This document shows positions 55,558-64,000 of a stretch of 64,000 bases of DNA, piece after piece. Position numbers and translations under genes: made by a program. Each line of letters starts with the position of its first letter. Positions within the stretch are counted from its first letter, which is position 1. This DNA is from Acidilobaceae archaeon (GTDB lineage Archaea; Thermoproteota; Thermoprotei_A; Sulfolobales; Acidilobaceae), in assembly GCA_027046245.1 (NCBI GenBank), contig JALTZJ010000026.1, forward strand, positions 1 through 64,000, in the 5' to 3' direction. The notes below the pieces were generated by a model. It ran no database searches. It saw nothing but the letters and a program-made list of their open reading frames with translations, and was not told where the DNA came from.

Positions 55558-56048
55558 CTCTTCTCAGCCTCCTCCAAGTCACTCCGGGTGTTTACATTCA
55601 CTATGCCGCAGCCCGCGTCTACGCTGCTCCACTTCCACCCGCGGCCCCTGAGCAGAGAGACTCCGAGGGGCTCCCCCTGGCATGTCAGGGTGACTACATC
55701 GCTATCCCCAGGCGCCTTCAGAAGCGCATCTATATGGCGCTCTTCTAGCCCTACTAGGTCGGCGGGCGCGACTATGAGGGGGCGCCATGCAATGGTAGAC
55801 GCTGCTATCCTGAGGTCTTCAGGGTAGCCGGCACCAGGGGTGTGGATGCAAAGGCGGGGGCCGCAATAGCCTAGGAGGTCCTCTGGGCTCTTGGGGCTCA
55901 ATGCCAGCACCACTACCCTAGAGAGGTGCTCCAACGCGGCCAGTACGTGCTCGATCAACGGCTTCCCGCATACAGATAGCAGCGGCTTAGGAGCGCCCCC
56001 CATCCTGGTGGCGGCGCCTCCAGCCATCACTAGTGCTGCCGCCTCCAA
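55548..56048 (-). CDS. cobY: adenosylcobinamide-phosphate guanylyltransferase-like NTP transferase
   Basis: LVMAGGAATRMGGAPKPLLSVCGKPLIEHVL; context. Confidence 0.8.
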   Translation of the reverse strand: MEAAALVMAGGAATRMGGAPKPLLSVCGKPLIEHVLAALEHLSRVVVLALSPKSPEDLLGYCGPRLCIHTPGAGYPEDLRIAASTIAWRPLIVAPADLVGLEERHIDALLKAPGDSDVVTLTCQGEPLGVSLLRGRGWKWSSVDAGCGIVNVNTRSDLEEAEKRCR

Positions 56049-57115
56049 GTCAAGCCCCCCACAATGCCGTCGAGCAACCTGCTATAGGCTCCCCCTAGGA
56101 GCCCAGCAGCAGCATCGTCAAGCATCGGGGGGAGCCCGGCTATCTCAAGGCTCAGAACCTTCTTCCTCCTGTCTAGCCAGTAAGCAGCCAGGAGACCTCT
56201 CCACCCATTGATATACAAGGCTATCATGGAGCCTATCAACTCGTCCGCTATGAGCCCTCTAGGATCGCCAGTGTACTCTCTAAGGGAGGCCTTGAGATAG
56301 TCGTGGGCGCCGCGGGCTGCAGCCAGCAACGCCCACACATTTGGATCGCCGAGAGCCTGCTCCAGGATCTCTCTCAGCATCCCGGCGAACTCGCCTGCCT
56401 CAACGCCAGGCACCGGGGCGGAGGAGTATGCCCTTACTGCGTCAGCTACTAGGGAGTCGAGTCCCACACCTAGCAGCCCCCAGAGCCTCTCCTCTAAACT
56501 CCTCTCGTCCCCCTCCAAGACTAACCTGTAGACTAGCTCGGCCGCCTCGCCTCCGTGGACAGTCCCAGCGCCGCTCCAGGGTAGAAGCCCGTCTCCCTCA
56601 AGAGGCGCTGCGACCGCTATTGCATCGCTCACAGTGCCCAGAGGAGGCCCTGCGTCTCCACACCATAATCCTAGGTCGCGTGCTGCTACGGTCTTGGCCT
56701 CTGCAACGGTCCTGAGCAGGTCTAGAAGGCCGGCCTCAGTCAGGGGCCTCCTGACTACCGCCACTACATTAATAGTTGAGAGCCTAGGAGCCTCGAATCT
56801 CTCGCCACCAATACACGAGGGGCTGGACAAGCCTACAGTTACAGCTGCAAAGGCCTCTTCACCCCAAGCAGACCTAGCCTTTGATGGGTCTACAGCGGTG
56901 AGCAGCGTTACTGCACGGTTCTTTTCGAGGCCTAGCTCTTCCAGAGCCTTACTAGCCTCCCTCCAGGGATCGCCGCCCTCGCTCCTAGCTACTACAATGT
57001 AGCGGGCCCGCCTCAGGCCGCCATCGACTCCTGTGCTGGCTACAAGCCACTCGCCACCCAGATCTACTATCAGGGCTCCACTGCTCTTCTCAATCCTCGG
57101 AGGCCATGCCGCCAC
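56030..57115 (-). CDS. cbiS: bifunctional adenosylcobinamide amidohydrolase / alpha-ribazole-phosphate phosphatase (CbiZ-CobZ fusion, CbiS)
   Basis: N-terminal CbiZ-like; C-terminal PgpA/CobZ-like GLIADELIGSMIALYINGWRGLLAAYWLDRRKKVLSLEIAGLPPMLDDAAAGLLGGAYSRLLD. Confidence 0.8.
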   Translation of the reverse strand: MAAWPPRIEKSSGALIVDLGGEWLVASTGVDGGLRRARYIVVARSEGGDPWREASKALEELGLEKNRAVTLLTAVDPSKARSAWGEEAFAAVTVGLSSPSCIGGERFEAPRLSTINVVAVVRRPLTEAGLLDLLRTVAEAKTVAARDLGLWCGDAGPPLGTVSDAIAVAAPLEGDGLLPWSGAGTVHGGEAAELVYRLVLEGDERSLEERLWGLLGVGLDSLVADAVRAYSSAPVPGVEAGEFAGMLREILEQALGDPNVWALLAAARGAHDYLKASLREYTGDPRGLIADELIGSMIALYINGWRGLLAAYWLDRRKKVLSLEIAGLPPMLDDAAAGLLGGAYSRLLDGIVGGLTWRRQH

Positions 57116-58148
57116 TAGCTAGCACCTCGTATTCCTCGTAGATTAACCGCTTGGCCTCCTCGACCCCCAGCAGGGCCGCCGCTAGGTAGAGGGCTCCCCC
57201 GGCTCCAACGCCCTCCTTTACATAGCCCTCCTCATACATCCTGAGGCCCCTTCTAGGGGCGTCGGCGAAGCTCATCTTTGCATAGGCGAGGCCCGCCCCA
57301 AGCTCGGCAGCTATCCTCTCGATGCCTGCACCGCGGTCAGCGACTATCCAGGGGGTAGTCGCGATCATTATTCTACCCTCATAGCCTAGCCGCCTCAGAA
57401 TAGCTAGTGGAGCCCCCATCTGGGTGCCCCCAGCCAGCACCACGGGAACTCCCTTCTCCAAGGCGCCAGCAGCTGAGCCAGCTATCACCACATGAACAGG
57501 ATCCCCTACCTCGTCGAGAACGCAGAACACGTCGTCCCCGCAGTGAGCAGCTCTACCGAGAGCCGCATCGACCACGCGGCGTTTAAGCTCCTTCGGGTTC
57601 TCCGCAGAGCTAGAACTAACAAGTTCCACGCCCGGTATGCCGAGGGCAGTCATTATGGCTGCAGCAGTCGTGGTACCTCCGGGTATGGTCTCACCAAGCA
57701 CTAACCCACCGCCGCCGGCTAGCCATCTACCGAGGAGGCGGGCCTCCTCGAATATCGCCTTAGACGAGCCTCCAAGGCCTGGCTCCAAGTCTATCCTGCC
57801 ACCGGGCCTAGCGGAGGGCAGCCTGGCATGGGACACTTTCAAAGGATACGAGAGGCCCGAGTCTACAACAAGGAGCGACACGGGGATCCTAGGAAGAAGG
57901 GCGCGAGATATCACGGCTGGCGTGGGGAGGCCCTCGGGACTCACAGGGACGACATTAAGGCTTAGGGGCTTCCCAGCTACTAGGTACTCAAGGTCTAGCG
58001 TGGGAGTCCAGAGCGTGGCCTCCGGGCTCGGACCAGCAATGCTTATCCCAGGGATCGTAGAGACCCGGGTAGAGCCCCCGAATACAGAGAACACCCTGAC
58101 CTCGCCGGGCTCCACCACAGGGCCTCTAACTAGGGATACCCCCTCCAC
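57090..58148 (-). CDS. cobT: archaeal nicotinate-nucleotide--DMB phosphoribosyltransferase family (CobT/UPF0284)
   Basis: LVLGETIPGGTTTAAAIMTALG, VLAGGTQMGAPLAILR. Confidence 0.88.
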   Translation of the reverse strand: MEGVSLVRGPVVEPGEVRVFSVFGGSTRVSTIPGISIAGPSPEATLWTPTLDLEYLVAGKPLSLNVVPVSPEGLPTPAVISRALLPRIPVSLLVVDSGLSYPLKVSHARLPSARPGGRIDLEPGLGGSSKAIFEEARLLGRWLAGGGGLVLGETIPGGTTTAAAIMTALGIPGVELVSSSSAENPKELKRRVVDAALGRAAHCGDDVFCVLDEVGDPVHVVIAGSAAGALEKGVPVVLAGGTQMGAPLAILRRLGYEGRIMIATTPWIVADRGAGIERIAAELGAGLAYAKMSFADAPRRGLRMYEEGYVKEGVGAGGALYLAAALLGVEEAKRLIYEEYEVLASGGMASED

Positions 58149-58295
58149 TCAACCCACCGGCACCACACTACCAACACCGAGAACACTTAACCTCGGAAAG
58201 AATAAGAAGTGGGGACAAATTATCTCAGGTGAAAAAGACTTGGATGTTGTGAAACTGTGGAAGCTCCCCGAGGTTTACGGGCCTCACCGCCGCTA

Positions 58296-58844
58296 TCACT
58301 GGCCCTCCTCTACGGGCACAAGCTCGTATGTAAGGTAGCCCTCGGGCTCCCTCTTGACTACCTCTAGCCTAACCTTCATGCCGACTCTGAGTTTCCCAGG
58401 GTCGCTTTCTCTGACCCAGGCCAGCACGTTGACGCCGTTGGGGAACCTGGCTATTCCGACGGTGTAGTCATTGTAGTGGCTGAAGCTGTAGGGCTTCGTG
58501 TATATCACGGTCCAGGTTAGCAGCTCGCCTTCCCGGGGCATCTCTATCCATTCCACCTCGCTCCCGGGGGCGTCGGGGCAGTCAACCTGGGGCGGGAAGT
58601 ATATGGTGCCGGTTTCCTTGCAGCGAGTGGCTAGTACCTTCCCCTCGGAGAGTGCCTCGAAGAACTTGCGTATCCTCTCCACGCTTATAGTGAACCTTAG
58701 CGTTAGCTCCCTCTGGTCTAGCCAGAGGGCGGCTCCGCTCTTCTGGTCGAAGACTAGCGGCACTCCCACACTCTGCTTCATGGTCTCCGCGAAGCCTATC
58801 ATCTGCTTGAAGAACTCCTCTATCTGCTCCCTCTGGCTCACCAT
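58296..58844 (-). CDS. Zn-ribbon/OB-fold DUF35 protein
   Basis: ATRCKETGTIYFPPQVDCP...LLTWTVIYTKPYSF...; paired with thiolase. Confidence 0.88.
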   Translation of the reverse strand: MVSQREQIEEFFKQMIGFAETMKQSVGVPLVFDQKSGAALWLDQRELTLRFTISVERIRKFFEALSEGKVLATRCKETGTIYFPPQVDCPDAPGSEVEWIEMPREGELLTWTVIYTKPYSFSHYNDYTVGIARFPNGVNVLAWVRESDPGKLRVGMKVRLEVVKREPEGYLTYELVPVEEGQ

Positions 58845-58870
58845 TCCTCACCCCCACTTAAACACCGGAG

Positions 58871-60070
58871 TCATGGTCTCCTGGGCTTCTCGAGGCTGTA
58901 GACGGTGATGAATGCGTAGTGGCCCGTGCCGCCCACGTTATGGGCTAGGCTCCTGCCCTTTACTATAGGTGCCTGCCTCTCCTTCTCCACCCTCTGCTGT
59001 AGCTGCCTCACGTGCTCCACTGCCATGCCGACGCCGGTGGCGCCTATCGGGTGGCCCTTAGCCTTGAGGCCCCCGTCAAGGTTGACTGGTATCAGGCCTC
59101 CTATGTAGGTCTGCTCCTCCCTTACGAGCTTGTAGCCCTCCCCCCACTTAGCGAATCCTAGGGCCTCGTAGGCCAGTATCTCCGCTATGGTGAAGGCGTC
59201 GTGAACGTTAGCAAAGTCGAAGTGCTTGTAGCTCTCCTCCCTCTCTATCCCCAGCTTCTTGAAGGCACGCTCGGCTGCCCAGAGGCTAGCCCTGTGAACC
59301 AGGAAGTCGGGCCTCTTACTCAGGTTGCTGGTATCGCTCGCCATCCCTATAGCCTCTATCCACACAGGGCTATCGGTGAGCTTCTTCGCCAGCTCTTCGC
59401 TAGCAAGGACCACGGCGGCGGCTCCATCCGTTATCGGGCTTGAATCGAAGAGCTTGAGGGGCCAGGCGATGTAGCGGCTCTGCATGCACTGCTCCAACGA
59501 TATCTTCCTGGGGAAGTGAGCCTTCGGGTTGAAGCTAGCATAGTAGTGGTTCTTCACAGCGACCCGGCACAGGTCCTCCTCCGTGGCTCTATACTTGTCC
59601 ATGTAGGCGGTGGCGTAGAGAGCGTAGTAGCCCGGGAAGGTCAAACCGAAGTTCTCGAACTCCCAGAAGTAGTTGCCAGCCCTCCCTATGAATTCAACCA
59701 CTATAGGCGTCGGACTCTCATTCATCCTCTCAACTCCAACAACCAGGGCTAGATCAGCCTCGCCACTAGCGATGGCGTCGTGAGCCGCCTTGATAGCGGC
59801 ACTGCCCGTGGCGCATGCCGCCTCGACCCTATACACGGGCTTGCCACTCATACCGGCGTACTCCAGGAGGACGACGCTGCTAAGCGGCTCGCTGCTCCAC
59901 CCGCCAACATTGCCAACAACGACTATGTCAATATCCTTCTGCTCGACGCCAGCCTCCGCGAGGGCGCCGTGAATAGCCTCCCACGCAAGCTCCGCGATGC
60001 TAGCATCATTCCTGACACCATACTTGGCGATCCCTGTGCCGACGACGGCGACGGGCCTACCCAAAACCAT
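58871..60070 (-). CDS. thiolase family protein (acetyl-CoA acetyltransferase/SCP-x-like)
   Basis: YRVEAACATGSAAIKAAHDAIASGEADLALVVGVERM, NLDGGLKAKGHPIGATGVGM. Confidence 0.93.
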   Translation of the reverse strand: MVLGRPVAVVGTGIAKYGVRNDASIAELAWEAIHGALAEAGVEQKDIDIVVVGNVGGWSSEPLSSVVLLEYAGMSGKPVYRVEAACATGSAAIKAAHDAIASGEADLALVVGVERMNESPTPIVVEFIGRAGNYFWEFENFGLTFPGYYALYATAYMDKYRATEEDLCRVAVKNHYYASFNPKAHFPRKISLEQCMQSRYIAWPLKLFDSSPITDGAAAVVLASEELAKKLTDSPVWIEAIGMASDTSNLSKRPDFLVHRASLWAAERAFKKLGIEREESYKHFDFANVHDAFTIAEILAYEALGFAKWGEGYKLVREEQTYIGGLIPVNLDGGLKAKGHPIGATGVGMAVEHVRQLQQRVEKERQAPIVKGRSLAHNVGGTGHYAFITVYSLEKPRRP

Positions 60071-60205
60071 AGCACCCCGCTCCAGGAGGACCAGGTGTCA
60101 AGGAGGGAGAGTTAACGTGTAGCCTGAATAGCCTCCCAAGCCCGGGACTAACACCCCTTTAAAAGGGGCGGAGAAGGTGTGGAGCTGGAAGGTTAGCTTC
60201 TCGGT

Positions 60206-61237
60206 CTAGCTCTGAGCGGCAGCCCTAGCCCTAGCCTTTAACCACTCGTCTATTGCCTTGGCAGCGTCTAGCCCGCTCTTTAACGCCTTACCTATCAGGC
60301 TGGGACCGTGCCTCACGTCGCCAGTAGCGAATACGCCCTCCCTAGTAGTCATGAAGCGTTCGTCAGTCTTGATGGTGCCGTTGGGGTTCAGCTCTATGCC
60401 GCAGCAGCCGTCCTCGAATGGGGGCGTCGGTATCTCGCCTATAGCCAGCAGCACCCAGTCGAACTCCGCCTCGAACTCGCTGCCCGGCACTGGCACGGGC
60501 TTCGGCCTCCCACTGCCAACGTCTTCAAGCTTCATCCTAACGAACTTCACTATCTTCCTGTCACCCTCCTCCCTGAACTCCACGGGCTGGGTCAGCTCCC
60601 ATGGCTCGGCGCCTAGCTTAACGAGCCTCTCGAACTCTTGCTTCCTCATAGGTGCGTAGTCCCTTGTTCTCCTATAGCTGAGGACCACCTTCTCTACGCC
60701 ATCCTTGAACTCCGGGTATGTCATGGGGACATGGACTGCGTCTGCAGCGGTTAGGCCTCCGCCCACCACTAGGATCCTGCCTTGGGGCTTTGGCACCTTA
60801 TCCCAGGGGAGGTAGCCGTAGCGGGCCATGTGAACCTCTACTAGCCAATCAGCTGCAGGCAGGACCCAGGGCAGGTCCTCCCCGGGGGCTCCTAGCCTTC
60901 TAGGTTTCCAAGTACCGGTAGCTATGAGGGTAGCATCGCTCTCCTCGATTATCTTATCTAGCCCGATGTCGCGGCCAACCTTAGTGTTAAAGAAGAACTT
61001 GACCCCTGCGTCCATTAGCTCCTTAACGCTCTTCCTGATGCCATCCTTGGGGATCCTATCGTCGGGGATGCCGAACATCATCATGCCGCCGGCCTCAGGC
61101 ATCATATCATAGACGACTATCTCGTAGCCCCTGCACACGAGCACGCCAGCAGCGCCGAGCCCCGCAGGCCCAGCACCGATAATGCTAACCCTGCCATTTA
61201 CCGGCTCGGGGACCTCCTTGCACTTCAGGAATCTCAA
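60206..61237 (-). CDS. FAD/NAD(P)-dependent oxidoreductase, GltD-like
   Basis: VSIIGAGPAGLGAAGVLVCRGYEIVVYD, GGMMMFGIPDDRIPK, GVFATGDVRHGPSLIGKALKSG. Confidence 0.88.
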   Translation of the reverse strand: MRFLKCKEVPEPVNGRVSIIGAGPAGLGAAGVLVCRGYEIVVYDMMPEAGGMMMFGIPDDRIPKDGIRKSVKELMDAGVKFFFNTKVGRDIGLDKIIEESDATLIATGTWKPRRLGAPGEDLPWVLPAADWLVEVHMARYGYLPWDKVPKPQGRILVVGGGLTAADAVHVPMTYPEFKDGVEKVVLSYRRTRDYAPMRKQEFERLVKLGAEPWELTQPVEFREEGDRKIVKFVRMKLEDVGSGRPKPVPVPGSEFEAEFDWVLLAIGEIPTPPFEDGCCGIELNPNGTIKTDERFMTTREGVFATGDVRHGPSLIGKALKSGLDAAKAIDEWLKARARAAAQS

Positions 61238-61512
61238 AGGGATCCACCCAGCCCTACCATCAACCGCTTGAATTTAAAATGAAGGATATATGCGGTTACC
61301 TCCATTATAACGGATATACAGGCGAGGAAGCACAGGAAATTACCCCTTCAACCGCGGGGCAAAAGCCAGGATATGGTTGTGACGAGGATAATGAGGGGGC
61401 CGGCGGAGGGGTTACGCTTACCCTACCAGGATTCCATGTTAAGTCAAACGCGTTAATTCAAATAAAAGTCGAGTGATTTAGGTTGCCCGCCGGGGCTATC
61501 TCGCCAGGGGCT

Positions 61513-62274
61513 TTAGTGTAGGTGGAGCTTGGCCTTCTCTGCGAGTAGCTCCTCGGGCTTCTTAGCAGCCCTCTCTAGGTAGCTGCGGACCTCCTGGACC
61601 TCCTCAGGCTTCGCCGGGTAGTCCCAGCAGAACCACCAGTCTAGGCACTTGATCTCGCCGGCCTTCGCTCTCTCGATCCTGGCCTTGGCCTCCTCCTCGG
61701 TGCCCGGCGGCGGTATGATCAGGCCCTCGCCGATGATCTGGTTGTTCGGCCAGTCAGCGGGCACAGCCCTCTTGTAGGCGTCGCCGGTCTTGAGGGCCCT
61801 GACGATCCTCAGTATCTCGTCTATTAGCCTACCGAGCTCTAGCGGGTAGTAGAGTATAGTCCTTATAACGCCCCTGCTGTCGACTATGAAGACAGCCCTC
61901 ACGGTGTGGGTGCTGCTCTCCGCGTGGATCAGGCCTAGCTGCTTGGCCACAGCACCCTGTGGATCAGCGATTATTGGGAAGGGTATCTTGACGCCAACAT
62001 GCTTCTCGATCCACTCCTTCCACTTGATATGGCTGAACACGCTGTCAACGCTCAGGCCGATTAGCTTGACTCCTAGCTTCTGGAAGTCCTCGTAGCGGAG
62101 GGCGAAGCTAACGAACTCAGTAGTACAGACGGGGGTGAAGTCTGCTGGGTGGCTGAAGAGTACGAACCAGCTACCGTCTTTGATGAGGTCGTCGGGCAGC
62201 TTCAGAGTGCCCTGGTCGGTCATCACGGTCATCTCAGGGAACTTCTCGCCGATTAGGGGTATCTGTCCGGGCAT
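61513..62274 (-). CDS. peroxiredoxin, Prx6-type (archaeal thioredoxin peroxidase-like)
   Basis: [46 protein letters not shown]; start at internal MPGQIPLIG. Confidence 0.95.
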   Translation of the reverse strand: MPGQIPLIGEKFPEMTVMTDQGTLKLPDDLIKDGSWFVLFSHPADFTPVCTTEFVSFALRYEDFQKLGVKLIGLSVDSVFSHIKWKEWIEKHVGVKIPFPIIADPQGAVAKQLGLIHAESSTHTVRAVFIVDSRGVIRTILYYPLELGRLIDEILRIVRALKTGDAYKRAVPADWPNNQIIGEGLIIPPPGTEEEAKARIERAKAGEIKCLDWWFCWDYPAKPEEVQEVRSYLERAAKKPEELLAEKAKLHLH

Positions 62275-62435
62275 CACCGTCACCCCTGCACGCTCCACTT
62301 CTACAAAAGCGTAGCGCCCCAGAATTTAACCCTTTGAATATACGAAAGGCAATACTATACTACCTGGAACAGTGTTAGCTATTACCCACCAACTAGTAGT
62401 GATATAAGCCGGTAGAGATACAGCTACCACAGGGT

Positions 62436-63767
62436 CTACCGTGAAAGCCTCCTCAAGAGCCCCGCGAGCAGCCTCGCAGCGGCGGGAGCCAGGGCTAGAG
62501 GCGTCTTAAAGGCAAACCCAGGCCGCCTGAGAACCTCTAGGCTGAGCCTAGCAACATCTCCACCCCCAGAATAGCCCTCGAGAAACGCCTCCACAAGCCC
62601 AGGCCTCGACATCGTAACGGCTAGCGAGTAAGCAGCGAATGCAGCGACATCCCAGGCACCCCTCTCAGGAGTGTATTCTGCAGCCTGCTCTGCATCGATA
62701 ACCCCCCACTTGGAGGGCACCAGGTTACCGGGGTTCGGGTCGCCCAGGGAGGCCCCTGCAGCGTGGACTGCCGCCAAGAGCTCGCCTCCCAGGCGCCAGT
62801 AATCCTTGTCTAGCCTATCCTCAAGCGTGTCACCCTCGAGGAACCCCCTAAGCATGGAAACCCTGAGGTGAGAGGAGCAGAGCCTCTCCACACGGGGCGT
62901 CGCGAAACCCCTGTGCCGCAGCTCGACGAGCCACCTGTACTCGGCACCAGCCCTGGCATGAGGCCTGACCCTCAAGGGATAAACTGGAGCGTATACCGGA
63001 GAGACGGCTACCCACTTAACAGACACCCTGAAATAGTCTTTGTAGACTAGTTTGCGGCCTCTGCAGGAGCATATAACACTGCTACTCTTGGCGCTCGGAG
63101 CCCTACACATGCACTCGGGAGGAGGGCCACAGCCCTCAAGCACAACGCTACCCTCAGGCGCTTTGAAGAGCCTCCAGGGCTCCAACACGTGGCGGGGCGG
63201 CCTGCAGCCGCTACCTCCCAGGCCGGAAACCGGGGCTAGAAAGGAGAGCTTGCTAGCGATCCTAGCAGCAACAGCGCCCCCCGCAGCGACCCTGCTAGGC
63301 GGCGGCCCCTCAGGGGTAGAAGACCCCAGTGCGTCCGTTACAGCCCTACGGAGCAGTGCTAGACCCTCAGAGTCGAGGCCCTTAGCAGCGGCGCAGGGAT
63401 GAAGGGGAGCTAGAGTCTTCCTAGCCCTTAACAGTAGAAGCGCCTCAGGAGGCACATGCACGAGTCGAAGCGCCTCCCCCAGTAGCAGCTCTAGCTCGGA
63501 ATACTCCTCCCTGGCCGCTCTAGCCTTGTAGCTCCTAGCCAGGGACCGCATCCAGGGCGAGCCGCCCTCCTCTGGTAGTAGGAGTGGCGATGCAAGAGAC
63601 TCCCCCACGGCGCCCAGCTGGGCGTCGAGCCTGAGCAGGGCTGGGGGAGCGCGCAGCGTGTCTCCATCAACAGTAGGTGCCTGGATGCCGGGGACGGCCT
63701 CAACCCGCAGCCCGCCCCTGAGAGCGATCCATTCTACTCTTCCACCCACCCCTCGCCCCTCCTCCAA
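62436..63767 (-). CDS. protein with C-terminal atypical (RIO/Bud32/ABC1-like) kinase domain and Cys cluster
   Basis: LAAVHAAGASLGDPNPGNLVPSKWGVIDAEQAAEYTP; CGPPPECMCRAPSAKSSSVICSC. Confidence 0.6.
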   Translation of the reverse strand: MEEGRGVGGRVEWIALRGGLRVEAVPGIQAPTVDGDTLRAPPALLRLDAQLGAVGESLASPLLLPEEGGSPWMRSLARSYKARAAREEYSELELLLGEALRLVHVPPEALLLLRARKTLAPLHPCAAAKGLDSEGLALLRRAVTDALGSSTPEGPPPSRVAAGGAVAARIASKLSFLAPVSGLGGSGCRPPRHVLEPWRLFKAPEGSVVLEGCGPPPECMCRAPSAKSSSVICSCRGRKLVYKDYFRVSVKWVAVSPVYAPVYPLRVRPHARAGAEYRWLVELRHRGFATPRVERLCSSHLRVSMLRGFLEGDTLEDRLDKDYWRLGGELLAAVHAAGASLGDPNPGNLVPSKWGVIDAEQAAEYTPERGAWDVAAFAAYSLAVTMSRPGLVEAFLEGYSGGGDVARLSLEVLRRPGFAFKTPLALAPAAARLLAGLLRRLSR

Positions 63768-64000
63768 GCGGCGCCTCCGCTTCTCCGCCTGATCTCCACT
63801 ATCCTGTGGAGCGGTATACTTTCACCAGTCGCGAGGTGGACCGCCCAGGAGTCAACCTTCACTATGAAGCGGGGATCTAGCTCGGCGAGCGTCTCGCCGC
63901 CCTCCGGCCTCCTGTGACGATACAGTATTACATAGCCTTCCGGGTCGCCGCTGTAGAGCACCCTGTTCACGGCGTCACGTATCCTGCTCCTCCTCTTAGC
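63734..64000 (-). CDS. DUF504 family protein (MJ1043-type), truncated by window end
   Basis: RRSRIRDAVNRVLYSGDPEGYVILYRHR...IPLHRIVEIRR; open to window edge. Confidence 0.75.
   Translation of the reverse strand, partial: AKRRSRIRDAVNRVLYSGDPEGYVILYRHRRPEGGETLAELDPRFIVKVDSWAVHLATGESIPLHRIVEIRRRSGGAAWRRGEGWVEE

Noticed and set aside
61279-61476. Plus-strand ORF of 65 aa
   Set aside because: Starts inside the minus-strand promoter (ATTTAAAAT) of the GltD-like gene and lacks its own promoter; cannot be supported
1-64000. CRISPR array, rRNA operon, prophage or complete insertion sequence
   Set aside because: No regularly spaced direct repeats, rRNA landmarks, integrase or transposase were seen

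Overview
Gene-dense 64 kb chromosomal window from a hyperthermophilic crenarchaeote, probably Desulfurococcales or a relative (inferred from gene content: Gins23-MCM, Hel308, RpoD/RpoN ribosomal cluster, TrpB2, fused CoxI/III, Prx6 resembling that of Aeropyrum). Main blocks: L38e; a GT39/PMT-like membrane protein and a nitrilase-family hydrolase; a YkoEDC-like ECF transporter; a molybdenum hydroxylase operon (CoxL form II/S/M plus a MobA-like cytidylyltransferase); IPK, a divergent GHMP protein and MEMO; a ribosomal/RNAP cluster (S2, RpoN, S9, L13, L18e, RpoD, S11, S4, S13); SRP54; a Roadblock/LC7 three-gene cluster; Hel308, MCM and Gins23; KptA followed by an intron-containing tRNA-Pro; a surface beta-propeller-like gene split by a frameshift; divergent trpGED / trpABFC; an aa3-type oxidase operon with SCO; MoaC; a solute:sodium symporter; a cobalamin salvage cluster including a CbiZ-CobZ (CbiS) fusion; thiolase/DUF35; a GltD-like oxidoreductase; Prx6; an atypical kinase; and DUF504. 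No CRISPR array, rRNA or complete mobile element was seen. The most interesting items are: a candidate tryptophan leader ORF (three tandem Trp codons, alternative hairpins, GTGA overlap with trpD) upstream of trpDEG; a strongly folded ~130-nt RNA-like element at 442-570; the frameshifted surface protein; the Roadblock/zinc-ribbon membrane cluster; a putative diheme membrane cytochrome with an acidic domain; a 20-bp perfect palindrome; and an orphan IS605/omegaRNA-like 3' end.
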